Notes: generated from the sequence alone by a model not told the origin. Shown: positions 7,395 through 15,033, counted from the stretch's first letter. The stretch is 21,782 bases of DNA from Bacillota bacterium (GCA_030705695.1 JAUZPX010000018.1:1-21782); one strand, 5' to 3'. Translations and numbers: made by a program.

Positions 7395-8303
7395 TTACTT
7401 TACCATGCTGGCAACTTCATCAGCAAAGTTGTCTTGGCGTTTTTCGATGCCTTCGCCCTTTTCAAAGCGAACGAAATCAAGAATCGTAATCTTTCCGCCC
7501 AGTGCTTTAGCGGTGTTTTCAGTATACTGTAAAACTGAAATGTCGCCGTCTTTTACGAAAGGTTGTTCAACTAAGCAAACTTCTTTGTAGTACTTCTGAA
7601 TTTTGCCAAGAACAATCTTCTCTGCGATCTGTGCAGGTTTGCCTTCATTGATAACTTGCTCAGTGAGGATTTTCTTTTCGTGCTCTAATTCATCTGCGGA
7701 AATAGCGTCTTTATTTAAGAACTGCGGATTGATAGCAGCAATTTGCATTGCAACATCTTTCGCATATGTGATAAATTCAGGCTTATCTGCAAGGTCTGTA
7801 TCGAATTTAACCATAACACCGATTCTTCCGGCAGCATGAATATAAGTTACAACCACGCCATCATAGCGGACAAAACGACGGATTTTAATATTCTCGCCGA
7901 TAGTTAAAACTTTTTCTTGCAAAACTGCTGCAATTGTTTGATCTGAACCGACAGCTGTGCACTCTAACAAAGCGTCAACGTCAGCAGGGTTCTTCTCAAT
8001 AACAGTATCTGCACATTGTTTTACAAATGCCTGGAAATCAGCATTCTTTGCAACGAAGTCGGTTTCAGCATTAATTTCAATAACAACACCGATATCGCCT
8101 TTTTCGTTTGTTTCTGCAAAAGCAACGCCCTCGGCAGCGATTCTGCCTGCCTTCTTAGCTTGCTTAGCCAAACCTTGCTCTCTTAAAAAGTCAATAGCTG
8201 CGTCCATGTCACCGTTTGATGCTGTTAAAGCATTTTTGCAGTCCATCATACCGCAACCTGTTTTTTCTCTTAAATCTTTTACGTCTGCTGCTGTAAAAGC
8301 CAT
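7395..8303 (-). CDS. tsf: elongation factor Ts
   Basis: EF-Ts exchanges GDP for GTP on EF-Tu. The protein begins MAFTAADVKDLREKTG with the UBA-like domain and the signature TGCGMMDCKNAL. The EF-Tu-contacting segments LREQGLAKQAKKAGRIAAEG and ETDFVAKNADFQAF follow, then a second core subdomain and a C-terminal tail ending ASMVK. It is 302 residues, close to the family norm. The frame is open further upstream (to 8345), but the ATG at 8301-8303 is chosen because homologues begin there and AAAGGA lies about 10 nt upstream. It is 42 nt downstream of rpsB, the usual pair, and is followed by a strong terminator. Confidence 0.97.
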   Translation of the reverse strand: MAFTAADVKDLREKTGCGMMDCKNALTASNGDMDAAIDFLREQGLAKQAKKAGRIAAEGVAFAETNEKGDIGVVIEINAETDFVAKNADFQAFVKQCADTVIEKNPADVDALLECTAVGSDQTIAAVLQEKVLTIGENIKIRRFVRYDGVVVTYIHAAGRIGVMVKFDTDLADKPEFITYAKDVAMQIAAINPQFLNKDAISADELEHEKKILTEQVINEGKPAQIAEKIVLGKIQKYYKEVCLVEQPFVKDGDISVLQYTENTAKALGGKITILDFVRFEKGEGIEKRQDNFADEVASMVK

Positions 8304-8345
8304 AATATGATCGTCCTTTCTTAATAACCTTATTCGATTATTCAA

Positions 8346-9086
8346 TTATTCAGCTGTTTCTTCAACTGATTCTTCTTCTTTTTCGACTGCTGCTGCACCC
8401 ATTTTGCCCTCGTTGCCTTCAATAACAGCACTTGCCATTGCACCTGCAATCAGCTTTACGGCACGAATAGCATCGTCATTACCTGGGATAACATAATCGA
8501 TTTCATCAGGATCACAGTTAGTGTCGACAATAGCGACAATCGGTAAGCCAAGATTTTTAGCTTCAGCAACTGCAATTCTTTCTTTTCTCGGGTCAACGAT
8601 GAAGAGTGCCCCCGGGATTTTATCCATATCTTTAATTCCGCCAAGGAATTTCTCAAGCTTTTCAATTTCAAGATTTAATTTGATAACTTCTTTCTTAGGA
8701 AGCATATCGAAAGTACCATCAGCTTCCATTGCACGAAGTTGTTTTAATCTGCCGATTCTGCGGCGAATTGTTGCAAAGTTTGTAAGCATACCACCGAGCC
8801 ATCTTGCGTTTACATAGTAACAACCGCAACGAAGTGCTTCATCTTTAACGGAATCTTGAGCTTGCTTCTTTGTACCGACAAACAGGATGCTTTTGCCTTC
8901 CATAGAAAGATCACGTACAAAATTATAAGCTTCGTCCAATTTTTTAACGGTTTTCTGCAAATCGATAATATAAATACCGTTACGCTCCGTAAAAATGTAC
9001 TCAGCCATTTTCGGATTCCATCTTCTTGTTTGGTGTCCGAAGTGTACACCTGCTTCCAGTAATTGTTTCATTGATACAACTGCCAT
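8346..9086 (-). CDS. rpsB: 30S ribosomal protein S2
   Basis: S2 joins late to the 30S head and body junction. The 246-residue protein opens with the family motif AVVSMKQLLEAGVHFGHQTRRWNPKM. It contains RNGIYIIDLQKTVKKL, FVGTKKQAQDSV, the VNARWLGGMLTNF motif and LFIVDPRKERIAVAEA, then IVAIVDTNCDP. The C-terminal tail is acidic and low-complexity (runs of Glu), common in clostridial S2. The ATG has the canonical AAGGAGG at 7 nt. It is first in an rpsB-tsf unit, with its promoter about 106 nt upstream and a structured leader between. Confidence 0.98.
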   Translation of the reverse strand: MAVVSMKQLLEAGVHFGHQTRRWNPKMAEYIFTERNGIYIIDLQKTVKKLDEAYNFVRDLSMEGKSILFVGTKKQAQDSVKDEALRCGCYYVNARWLGGMLTNFATIRRRIGRLKQLRAMEADGTFDMLPKKEVIKLNLEIEKLEKFLGGIKDMDKIPGALFIVDPRKERIAVAEAKNLGLPIVAIVDTNCDPDEIDYVIPGNDDAIRAVKLIAGAMASAVIEGNEGKMGAAAVEKEEESVEETAE

Positions 9087-9187
9087 TTTTGTTCCTCCTT
9101 AGGTTTTACCTCCGCTGAGCTTTGAATTTATCGGAACAACCGAAATATTCGGCACCCATCCGACAAGCACCAGCGTGCGTAATGCTT
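9087..9187 (-). promoter_or_regulatory. rpsB 5' leader with nested hairpin
   Basis: Between the rpsB promoter and ATG lie about 100 untranslated nt. Bases 9131-9163 fold into an outer 5-bp stem (TCGGA/TCCGA) and an internal loop, then an inner 5-bp stem (CCGAA/TTCGG) with a triloop. Nearer the start, AGGT-AAA-ACCT can pair just before the SD AAGGAGG, leaving it free. Ribosomal-protein operons are often controlled through such leaders, so autoregulation by S2 is plausible, but I recognise no named family here. Confidence 0.45.
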
Positions 9188-9191
9188 GAAT

Positions 9192-9220
9192 ATTTTATCA
9201 CATCAGCCACAAAAATGCAA
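9192..9220 (-). promoter_or_regulatory. rpsB-tsf promoter
   Basis: TTGCAT (9215-9220) and TAAAAT (9192-9197) on the minus strand have a 17-nt spacer. The match is sigma-A-like and the position is right for the rpsB leader. Confidence 0.7.
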
Positions 9221-9235
9221 GAAAAATTTTACTGT

Positions 9236-9517
9236 TTAAAAAGTAAAAGGCAGCTTAAAACGCTTATGCTTTCTTGGTTCGCATTCAAAGCTTACTAAAA
9301 TTGTATCCTCCCCGATAAGCTCGATATTATCCCAGCAAATGATGATATCATCGCATCTGCCAAGCAGCCCGAACCAACGAAGTCGTCCGTAAATTACAAG
9401 CGCAACAACTTTTGCAGTTAGGGTGTCGACTTCAACATCATCTACAAAGCCGAGACGGGATCCGTCTTTTTTATTAATGACTTCTTTGTGACGTATTTCA
9501 ACAACTCTGCAAGTCAT
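9236..9517 (-). CDS. YlmC/YmxH family sporulation-associated protein (PRC-barrel)
   Basis: This is a 93-residue protein of the PRC-barrel-like YlmC/YmxH family: MTCRVVEIRHKEVINKKDGSRLGFVDDVEVD, then a beta-rich core with TAKVVALVIYG and WDNIELIGEDTILV. Members are short, widespread in spore-formers, and often sit near sigE/sigG; their biochemical role is not established. The ATG at 9515-9517 is chosen because GGAGG lies 8 nt upstream. An in-frame TTG five codons earlier overlaps that SD and is unlikely. It is transcribed divergently from degV and convergently toward the rpsB promoter region, with no obvious terminator of its own before 9220. Confidence 0.8.
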   Translation of the reverse strand: MTCRVVEIRHKEVINKKDGSRLGFVDDVEVDTLTAKVVALVIYGRLRWFGLLGRCDDIIICWDNIELIGEDTILVSFECEPRKHKRFKLPFTF

Positions 9518-9597
9518 AAAATGGGCCTCCAATCTATATATTGTATTAATTCTATGTTTGTTAACCGCAGAAAAATTACAAATTTAGTTATTTAATA

Positions 9598-9626
9598 TTG
9601 TGAAAAATACTTTATCGTGCTACAAT
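9598..9626 (+). promoter_or_regulatory. degV promoter
   Basis: TTGTGA (9598-9603) and TACAAT (9621-9626) have a 17-nt spacer, about 35 nt before the degV ATG. GGAGGG provides the SD downstream. Sigma-A-like. Confidence 0.65.
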
Positions 9627-9661
9627 AGCTAAGTTGAATGTAGAAATTTGGAGGGTCAAAA

Positions 9662-10534
9662 ATGCCTGACTTTGAACTGATTACTGCGGCCACTTGTGAT
9701 TTGCCGAACAGTCTTTGTAAAGAGCTTGATCTGAAAGTAATCCCTATGGAATTCACAATTAACGGGGTTTCATATTTGCACTATCTTGACGCAAGAGAGA
9801 TGTCGTTTGAAGAATTCTATACTCGCATTAAAGAAGGACAGGTTGCAAAAACGGTACTTATTAACTGTCAAACTTTTATTGATTATTTTGAACCGATTTT
9901 GCAAGCCGGAAAAGATATTCTTTTCCTTTCTTTCACTTCAGGATTAAGCGGTACATATAATGCTTGCAATATTGCAATGCAGGAACTAAGAGAGAAATAT
10001 CCCGACCGTAAAATTATTTGTGTCGATTCCCTGTGCGCATCTATAGGCGAAGGTTTCTTTGATTACTTGGTAGCACTTAAGCGTAAAGAGGGGCTTACGA
10101 TTGATGAGCTAGCAAATTACGCTGAAAGAATAAAGTTAAACATTTGCCACTGGTTTGTTGTTGATGACCTCGACCAACTAGTAAGGGGCGGCAGAATAAA
10201 TGCTGTTACAGCTACTATTGGTAAAGCTTTTCAAATTAAACCTCTAATAAGCTGCAATATGGAAGGCAAACTTATTACAGTTGCAAAAATCCGCGGACCT
10301 ATCAAAGTGTTTGAGGCGCTTATTGAACGTCTAAAAAGAGATTCAAGCGGATTGCGTACAGTTGCTATAGGTCATTCTCATAATGAAGCTGACGCTATTA
10401 GGCTTGCAGAAATGTTAAAAGAACAAAATCTTATTGATAATTATATTATTAATGATATCGGACCAATCATCGGCGCACATACTGGCTCAGGAATGCTGGC
10501 ACTTGTATTTCTTGGTGAACGAAGATTCAGCTAA
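9662..10534 (+). CDS. DegV family fatty-acid-binding protein (FakB-like)
   Basis: The 290-residue protein is a complete DegV/EDD-fold member. The N-terminus has the strand ELITAATCDLP (family consensus D-S-x-(C/A)DLP, here TAATCDLP). The fatty-acid site has FTSGLSGTYNA (91-101), followed by VDSLCASIGEG, DDLDQLVRGGRI, GKAFQIKPLI and a C-terminal GPIIGAHTGSGMLALVF. DegV proteins bind fatty acids; FakB paralogues present them to the kinase FakA for incorporation into phospholipid. No fakA is nearby, so the specific FakB role is inference. It is a single-gene unit with its own promoter, and a 38-bp palindrome follows the stop. Confidence 0.9.
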   Translation: MPDFELITAATCDLPNSLCKELDLKVIPMEFTINGVSYLHYLDAREMSFEEFYTRIKEGQVAKTVLINCQTFIDYFEPILQAGKDILFLSFTSGLSGTYNACNIAMQELREKYPDRKIICVDSLCASIGEGFFDYLVALKRKEGLTIDELANYAERIKLNICHWFVVDDLDQLVRGGRINAVTATIGKAFQIKPLISCNMEGKLITVAKIRGPIKVFEALIERLKRDSSGLRTVAIGHSHNEADAIRLAEMLKEQNLIDNYIINDIGPIIGAHTGSGMLALVFLGERRFS

Positions 10535-10546
10535 ACATTAACGACT

Positions 10547-10584
10547 ACACAGCCTTTATGAAATTAATTTCATAAAGGCTGTGT
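10547..10584 (+). terminator. 38-bp perfect palindrome after degV, probable terminator
   Basis: A 19+19 bp perfect inverted repeat (ACACAGCCTTTATGAAATT and its complement) starts 12 nt after the degV stop. The stem is strong, but the 3' flank is TATAGAAAC with no T-tract. It is therefore either a terminator with a poor tail or a transcript-end stabiliser. Confidence 0.5.
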
Positions 10585-10592
10585 TATAGAAA

Positions 10593-10637
10593 CAAAAAAA
10601 GATCTGTCTGATATTATGATTAATACAGACAGATCTT
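10593..10637 (-). terminator. intrinsic terminator of the DUF3789 gene
   Basis: A 12-bp perfect stem (AAGATCTGTCTG/CAGACAGATCTT) has a 15-nt loop and, on the minus strand, a run of seven or more T. It lies 16 nt downstream of the small minus-strand gene at 10654-10746 and has no other gene to serve on that strand. Confidence 0.8.
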
Positions 10638-10653
10638 AATTTATTGCAAAACA

Positions 10654-10746
10654 TTATTTTTCATCTCTGTTCACTTGTACCAAACACATTATTCCTACTC
10701 CAAAAGTACATCCTAAAAAAGCGCCGATAATAAGTCCTGGAACCAT
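10654..10746 (-). CDS. DUF3789-like single-helix microprotein, 30 aa
   Basis: A 30-codon gene reads MVPGLIIGAFLGCTFGVGIM followed by CLVQVNRDEK. It has a textbook SD (TTAGGAGGT, 7 nt before ATG) and a strong terminator 16 nt after the TAA. The peptide is one membrane helix with glycine-zipper spacing (G4, G8, G12, G16, G18). It ends in a cytosolic-type MCL-x-Q-x-x-R-(D/E) tail, which is the pattern of the DUF3789 family of tiny clostridial and phage proteins. Function is unknown. It sits alone between degV and spoIIGA on the opposite strand to both. Coding reality is supported by SD, terminator and family resemblance together; the family call is from memory of the motif. Confidence 0.75.
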   Translation of the reverse strand: MVPGLIIGAFLGCTFGVGIMCLVQVNRDEK

Positions 10747-10850
10747 AATTCTACCTCCTAAGAATTTTAAAAATGATAATGCCATATACCATATTATGAC
10801 ATTTATCACTTTTGTGTTATGTAATAATATTAATATCTTGTACGGGGGTG

Positions 10851-11705
10851 ATGAGAATTGTAACGATTTATGTGGATGTACTTGTATGCGTCAATATGTT
10901 CATTAATTATTTTATATTATTGAGCGTAGCAAAATTCAGAAAAATCGAATACAAATTCAGACGCCTGATACTCGCCTCACTTTTCGGAGCCTTTTGTGCG
11001 CTGATTATTCTTCTGCCGCCCATAAGCTCATTTTTAAATTGTATATATAATATTGTCACTGCGCTGATAATTATACTGATTGCTTTTAAAAAAACAAATT
11101 TAAAAGCATATTTAAAAAATGCAGCGACATTTTATCTAGTATCATTTGCTTTCTGCGGCTTAATGCTTGGAGTCTGGTTTTGTTTTACGCCAAAAAACAT
11201 GATGGTTAAAAATAATGTGGTTTATTTTAATATTTCTCCTATGATTTTAGTAATAACCACACTGATTTGCTATTTTGCTTTAAAAATAATTACTCGTATT
11301 ACAGGAAAAAGCATGCCGAAAAAGCTGATTTGTAAAGTTTCAGTTCTTAACAGGGGAAATAATTCTGATTTTTCAGCCAAGCTTGACACAGGAAACAGTC
11401 TTTACGAACCTTTTTCTCACTCACCTGTAATCGTAACGGATATTGACATCGTTAAAAATATTATTCCAAAAGAAATTCAAAATTATTTATTTGCAACGGT
11501 CGGAGGACAAAACACAGAAACAAATTTAAGACTTGTACCGTTTTCTTCCGTTGGCGGAGAAGGTGTTTTACCTGCATTTCGACCTGAGCAAATAAGCATT
11601 GACGGAAAACTTTGTCATCAAGAAATTTATATTGCCGTATGTAAAGAAGGCGTCTTAAACGGAGAATTCAAAGCTCTGTTAAACGAAGATTTGCTAAACG
11701 AATAA
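10851..11705 (+). CDS. spoIIGA: sigma-E processing peptidase SpoIIGA
   Basis: SpoIIGA is the membrane aspartic protease that cleaves pro-sigma-E in the mother cell after a signal from the forespore (SpoIIR). The N-terminal half has five hydrophobic helices (about 5-27, 38-56, 61-79, 92-112, 128-148). The cytosolic C-terminal half is retropepsin-like, with the active motif LDTGNSLYEP and catalytic Asp179, and a later strand VPFSSVGGEGVLPAFRP. It is 284 residues from the ATG at 10851. That ATG lies directly against its SD-like GGGGGTG; the SD is better spaced for ATT at 10857, so the start is uncertain by two residues. The sigE start lies 48 nt downstream, the conserved pairing. Confidence 0.93.
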   Translation: MRIVTIYVDVLVCVNMFINYFILLSVAKFRKIEYKFRRLILASLFGAFCALIILLPPISSFLNCIYNIVTALIIILIAFKKTNLKAYLKNAATFYLVSFAFCGLMLGVWFCFTPKNMMVKNNVVYFNISPMILVITTLICYFALKIITRITGKSMPKKLICKVSVLNRGNNSDFSAKLDTGNSLYEPFSHSPVIVTDIDIVKNIIPKEIQNYLFATVGGQNTETNLRLVPFSSVGGEGVLPAFRPEQISIDGKLCHQEIYIAVCKEGVLNGEFKALLNEDLLNE

Positions 11706-11753
11706 TTTCTAACCAAAATAATTATTGCATTTTGTCGGAAAGGAATGGTTTTT

Positions 11754-12458
11754 ATGAATATAATTCAAAGGGTTTTATTTAAAATAAAAATCAAACTTGG
11801 GCTTATCGATGAAATCCACTACATAAACGGTGCTGAAACTCTGCCTGCACCCCTTACGGCCGTTGCCGAACGGGAAATCATGCAGAGAATCACCGAAGGA
11901 GATGAACAAGCCCGTGAACCACTTATTACTCACAATTTAAGATTGGTTGTATACATAGCCAAGAAATTCGAGTCACCATCCGCAGGCGTTGAAGATTTGA
12001 TTTCAATCGGGACAATCGGGCTTATTAAAGCAGTAAACACGTTCCGACCCGAGCGCAATATCAAACTTGCAACTTACGCTTCACGCTGCATTGAAAATGA
12101 AATTTTAATGTATTTGCGGAAAAGCTCTCAGCTTAAGAACGAAATTTCAATTGATGAACCGCTGAACATTGACTGGGACGGTAACGAACTATTACTCAGC
12201 GATGTTTTAGGCAGCGACAATGATATTGTTAACCGAGGAATTGAGCAAGAAACCGAATGTCGATTACTTTATGATGCTGTTGAAAAGCTAAATTCACGTG
12301 AAAAAAGCATTATGGAACTACGGTTCGGACTAAACGGCATGAAAGAACACACGCAAAAAGAAGTTGCGGATTTATTGGGAATTTCTCAATCGTACATTTC
12401 ACGGCTTGAAAAGAAAATTATTCAGCGGCTTAAAAGAGAACTCGAAAAAGCTTCATAA
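11754..12458 (+). CDS. sigE: RNA polymerase sporulation sigma factor SigE (pro-sigma-E)
   Basis: Sigma-E directs early mother-cell transcription during sporulation and is made as an inactive membrane-bound precursor. The basic amphipathic pro-sequence (about residues 1-22) precedes the processing region DEIHYINGAE. Region 2 follows (NLRLVVYIAKKFE, DLISIGTIGLIKAVNTF, KLATYASRCIENEILMYLR), then the near-invariant sigma-E segment DEPLNIDWDGNELLLSDVLG. Region 4 carries SREKSIMELRFGL and the helix-turn-helix KEVADLLGISQSYISRLEK. The ATG at 11754 (234 aa) is chosen because AAGGA is 9 nt upstream; an in-frame ATG at 11745 abuts that SD. It follows spoIIGA by 48 nt and ends at a terminator. sigG, usually next in spore-formers, is absent here. 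Confidence 0.96.
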   Translation: MNIIQRVLFKIKIKLGLIDEIHYINGAETLPAPLTAVAEREIMQRITEGDEQAREPLITHNLRLVVYIAKKFESPSAGVEDLISIGTIGLIKAVNTFRPERNIKLATYASRCIENEILMYLRKSSQLKNEISIDEPLNIDWDGNELLLSDVLGSDNDIVNRGIEQETECRLLYDAVEKLNSREKSIMELRFGLNGMKEHTQKEVADLLGISQSYISRLEKKIIQRLKRELEKAS

Positions 12459-12499
12459 AAAAAACAACGGCTTTGCTAAATTAAGCAAGGCCGTTTTTT
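12458..12499. terminator. bidirectional terminator between sigE and purD
   Basis: A 12-bp stem with one G-T pair (AACGGCTTTGCT/AGCAAGGCCGTT, 12466-12495) is flanked by a T-run on the plus side and an A-run on the other. It can therefore end both the convergent spoIIGA-sigE and purE-purD transcripts. Confidence 0.85.
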
Positions 12500-12510
12500 A
12501 TATAATCCAA

Positions 12511-13785
12511 TTATCTAATTTTTCCGATATCTTTTCTATAATGCGCACCATCGAATGTTATCTTGTCTACTGCACAATATGCTTTTTCAAGAGCCTCATC
12601 AAGTGTTTTCCCTGTTGCTGTTATTCCAAGGACACGTCCGCCATTTGTGTAAAATTTACCGTCTTTAAATACGGTACCTGAATGATACACCGTAGCTCCG
12701 TTGACTTGTCCGTTTTCATCAAGCCCGAAAATCTCGATTCCTTTTTTGTATTCATTCGGATATCCGCCGCTTGCCATAATAACACATGCGGTTGGGTCGG
12801 ATGACCACTCAATTTCGACTTCATTAAGCCGCTCTTCAATTACAGCCAAAGCAATCTCAACAATATCGGTTTTAAGTCTTGGCAGAACTACCTGTGCTTC
12901 AGGATCCCCGAAACGAGCATTATACTCGATTACTTTCGGACCGTTTTGTGTAATCATAAGTCCGAAATATAAGCATCCTTTAAAAGGTCTTCCCTCTTTG
13001 TTCATTGCTTCTATAGTCGGCATAAAAATAGTTTCTTCGCATATTTTTGCAATTTCGTCCGTATAGAACGGATTCGGACTTATCGTGCCCATGCCGCCTG
13101 TATTTAGCCCTTGGTCGTTATCAAGAGCACGCTTATGGTCTTTTGAAGAAACCATCGGGAAAAGCGTTTTTCCGTCTGTAAATGCCAAAACTGAAACCTC
13201 GGGTCCTGTTAAAAACTCCTCGACAACAACACGTTTTCCAGAAGCTCCGAATTTCATATCTTCCATAATAGAAGATATCGCATCCTCGGCGTCTTTTAAA
13301 CTTTCGGCAATAATAACGCCTTTACCGAGCGCCAATCCGTCGGCTTTTATAACAGTCGGAAAACTTTCAAGGCTTTGAATATATTTTACGGCTTCTTTCG
13401 GGTCATCAAAAACTTCATATTTTGCTGTTGGAATATCGTATTTTTTCATTAAGTCTTTTGAAAAAACCTTGCTTGCTTCAATCATGGCAGCCGCTGCAGT
13501 TGGTCCGAATGCCTTAATGCCAGCTTCGGTAAAAGTATCAACCATTCCTGCTGCAAGTGGGTCATCTGGGGCAACAAAAACAAGATCAATACTGTTTTCT
13601 TTTGCAAAATCCACCATTTTTTTAATATCCATTACAGGAATATCAATACAAATGCTGTCTTTCCCTATTCCGCCGTTTCCAGGTGCACAATAAAGCTTAT
13701 TAACCCGAGAGCTTTCGAGAATTTTACGAATCAGTGCATGCTCACGTCCGCCGCTGCCGACCATTAAAATATTTAATTTGTCCAT
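12511..13785 (-). CDS. purD: phosphoribosylamine-glycine ligase (GAR synthetase)
   Basis: PurD joins glycine to phosphoribosylamine with ATP, the second step of purine synthesis. The 424-residue protein has the N-domain NILMVGSGGREHALIRK and PGNGGI. The ATP-grasp domain (about 100-325) includes FPTVIKADGLALGKGV, VVVEEFLTGPEVSVLAFTDG, DHKRALDNDQGLNTGGMG and VIEYNARFGDPEAQVVLP. A C-terminal domain follows with ASGGYP and the terminal THxAHYRxDIG-like segment FDGAHYRKDIG. The usual VGPE-PL is VAPDDPL here. The ATG has GAAAGG at 9 nt. It is the last gene of the pur operon, 24 nt after the AICAR formyltransferase, and ends at a shared bidirectional terminator. Confidence 0.97.
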   Translation of the reverse strand: MDKLNILMVGSGGREHALIRKILESSRVNKLYCAPGNGGIGKDSICIDIPVMDIKKMVDFAKENSIDLVFVAPDDPLAAGMVDTFTEAGIKAFGPTAAAAMIEASKVFSKDLMKKYDIPTAKYEVFDDPKEAVKYIQSLESFPTVIKADGLALGKGVIIAESLKDAEDAISSIMEDMKFGASGKRVVVEEFLTGPEVSVLAFTDGKTLFPMVSSKDHKRALDNDQGLNTGGMGTISPNPFYTDEIAKICEETIFMPTIEAMNKEGRPFKGCLYFGLMITQNGPKVIEYNARFGDPEAQVVLPRLKTDIVEIALAVIEERLNEVEIEWSSDPTACVIMASGGYPNEYKKGIEIFGLDENGQVNGATVYHSGTVFKDGKFYTNGGRVLGITATGKTLDEALEKAYCAVDKITFDGAHYRKDIGKIR

Positions 13786-13809
13786 TTAAACAAACCTTTC
13801 AGATACGAA

Positions 13810-14991
13810 TTAATGATGGAACAAGCGAACGCCTGTAAAGCCCATTACCATGTTATATTTGTTGCAGGTTTCAATGACGTTATCGTCACGAATTGAACCG
13901 CCAGGTTCGGAAATATATTGAACTCCTGATTTTTGAGCACGCTCAATGTTATCACCAAACGGGAAGAATGCATCGGAGCCTAATGAAACTCCACTTAATG
14001 TTTTCAGCCACTCTTTTTTCTCTTGTGCAGTCAAAATTTCAGGTTTTTCTGTAAAAACAGCTTTCCAATCATCACCCTGCAAATATTCTTCAAATTCATC
14101 GGAAATATAAACGTCTATCATATTATCACGGTCAGGACGGCGGATATTCTCGATAAACGGAAGATTTAAAACTTTAGAATGCTGGCGCAGATACCAAGAA
14201 TCTGCCTTATTACCGGCAAGACGTGTGCAGTGAATTCTTGACTGTTGTCCGGCACCAATACCGATAGCTTGTCCCTCTTTTACATAACAAACAGAGTTAG
14301 ATTGAGTATACTTCAAAGCTATAAGAGCAATAAGCAAGTCACGCTTTGCCTGTTCGGTGAGATTTTTGTTATCTGTAACAATATTGCTCATAAGCATTTC
14401 TTCTGTAAGCTTAATTTCATTATGACCTTGTTCAAAAGTTACGCCGAAAACATCTTTATATTCAACTGGAGCAGGAATATAGTTCTCGTCAATTTGAATT
14501 ATGCAATATGTTCCTTTGCGCTTTCCCAGAAGAAGTTTCATTGCTTCTTCGGTGTAACCAGGTGCAATGATTCCGTCAGATACTTCACGTGAGATTAGTC
14601 TTGCGGTTGCTTCATCGCAAACGTCTGAAAGCGCAATGAAATCTCCATAAGAAGAAACTCTGTCAGCTCCTCTCGCTTTTGCATAAGCAATTGCCAGCGG
14701 AGAAAGCTCTAAATCATAAACAAAATAAGCTTTCTTTAACGTATCGGAAATTTCCGTATACACCGCAGCTCCCGCAGGGCTAACATGCTTAAAAGATGTA
14801 GCCGCAGGTAAGCCAGTAGCCTCTTTGAGTTCTTTTACAAGCTGCCAACCGTTAAAAGCATCAAGAAAATTGATGTATCCCGGATTTCCGTTTAATACTT
14901 TTATCGGTAACTCCGAGTTGTCTTTCATGAAAATCTTTGAAGGCTTCTGATTAGGATTACAGCCGTATTTTAGTAATATTTCCTTTGCCAT
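13810..14991 (-). CDS. purH: stand-alone AICAR formyltransferase (PurH C-terminal type)
   Basis: The protein formylates AICAR to FAICAR with 10-formyl-THF. In most bacteria this is the C-terminal domain of bifunctional PurH (about 510 residues). Here the protein is 393 residues and has only the transformylase: LKYGCNPNQKP at the start, then the catalytic pair Lys68-His69 in SFKHVSPAGAAV. Downstream are LALKYTQSNSVCYV-like segments (LIALKYTQSNSV), GIGAGQQSRIHC, SLGSDAFFPFGDNIERA, and EPGGSIRDDNVIETC near the end. There is no methylglyoxal-synthase-like IMP cyclohydrolase domain and no truncated remnant of it upstream. Instead a separate PurO-like cyclohydrolase gene lies 42 nt upstream in the operon. 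The ATG has AAAGGA at a good distance. Confidence 0.93.
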   Translation of the reverse strand: MAKEILLKYGCNPNQKPSKIFMKDNSELPIKVLNGNPGYINFLDAFNGWQLVKELKEATGLPAATSFKHVSPAGAAVYTEISDTLKKAYFVYDLELSPLAIAYAKARGADRVSSYGDFIALSDVCDEATARLISREVSDGIIAPGYTEEAMKLLLGKRKGTYCIIQIDENYIPAPVEYKDVFGVTFEQGHNEIKLTEEMLMSNIVTDNKNLTEQAKRDLLIALIALKYTQSNSVCYVKEGQAIGIGAGQQSRIHCTRLAGNKADSWYLRQHSKVLNLPFIENIRRPDRDNMIDVYISDEFEEYLQGDDWKAVFTEKPEILTAQEKKEWLKTLSGVSLGSDAFFPFGDNIERAQKSGVQYISEPGGSIRDDNVIETCNKYNMVMGFTGVRLFHH

Positions 14992-15033
14992 ATTGTCATT
15001 CCTTTACATAAACATTAAATATAGAACATGAAT

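Noticed and set aside
9518..9532. TTG start for the ylmC/ymxH gene
   Set aside because: The TTG overlaps the GGAGG that serves as SD for the ATG at 9517.
10801..10850. Spo0A-type spoIIG promoter with long spacer (ATGACA near 10797 and an AT-rich -10 about 22 nt on)
   Set aside because: The -10 is not distinct in AT-rich sequence and no clear Spo0A box (TGTCGAA-like) is present, so I do not annotate it.
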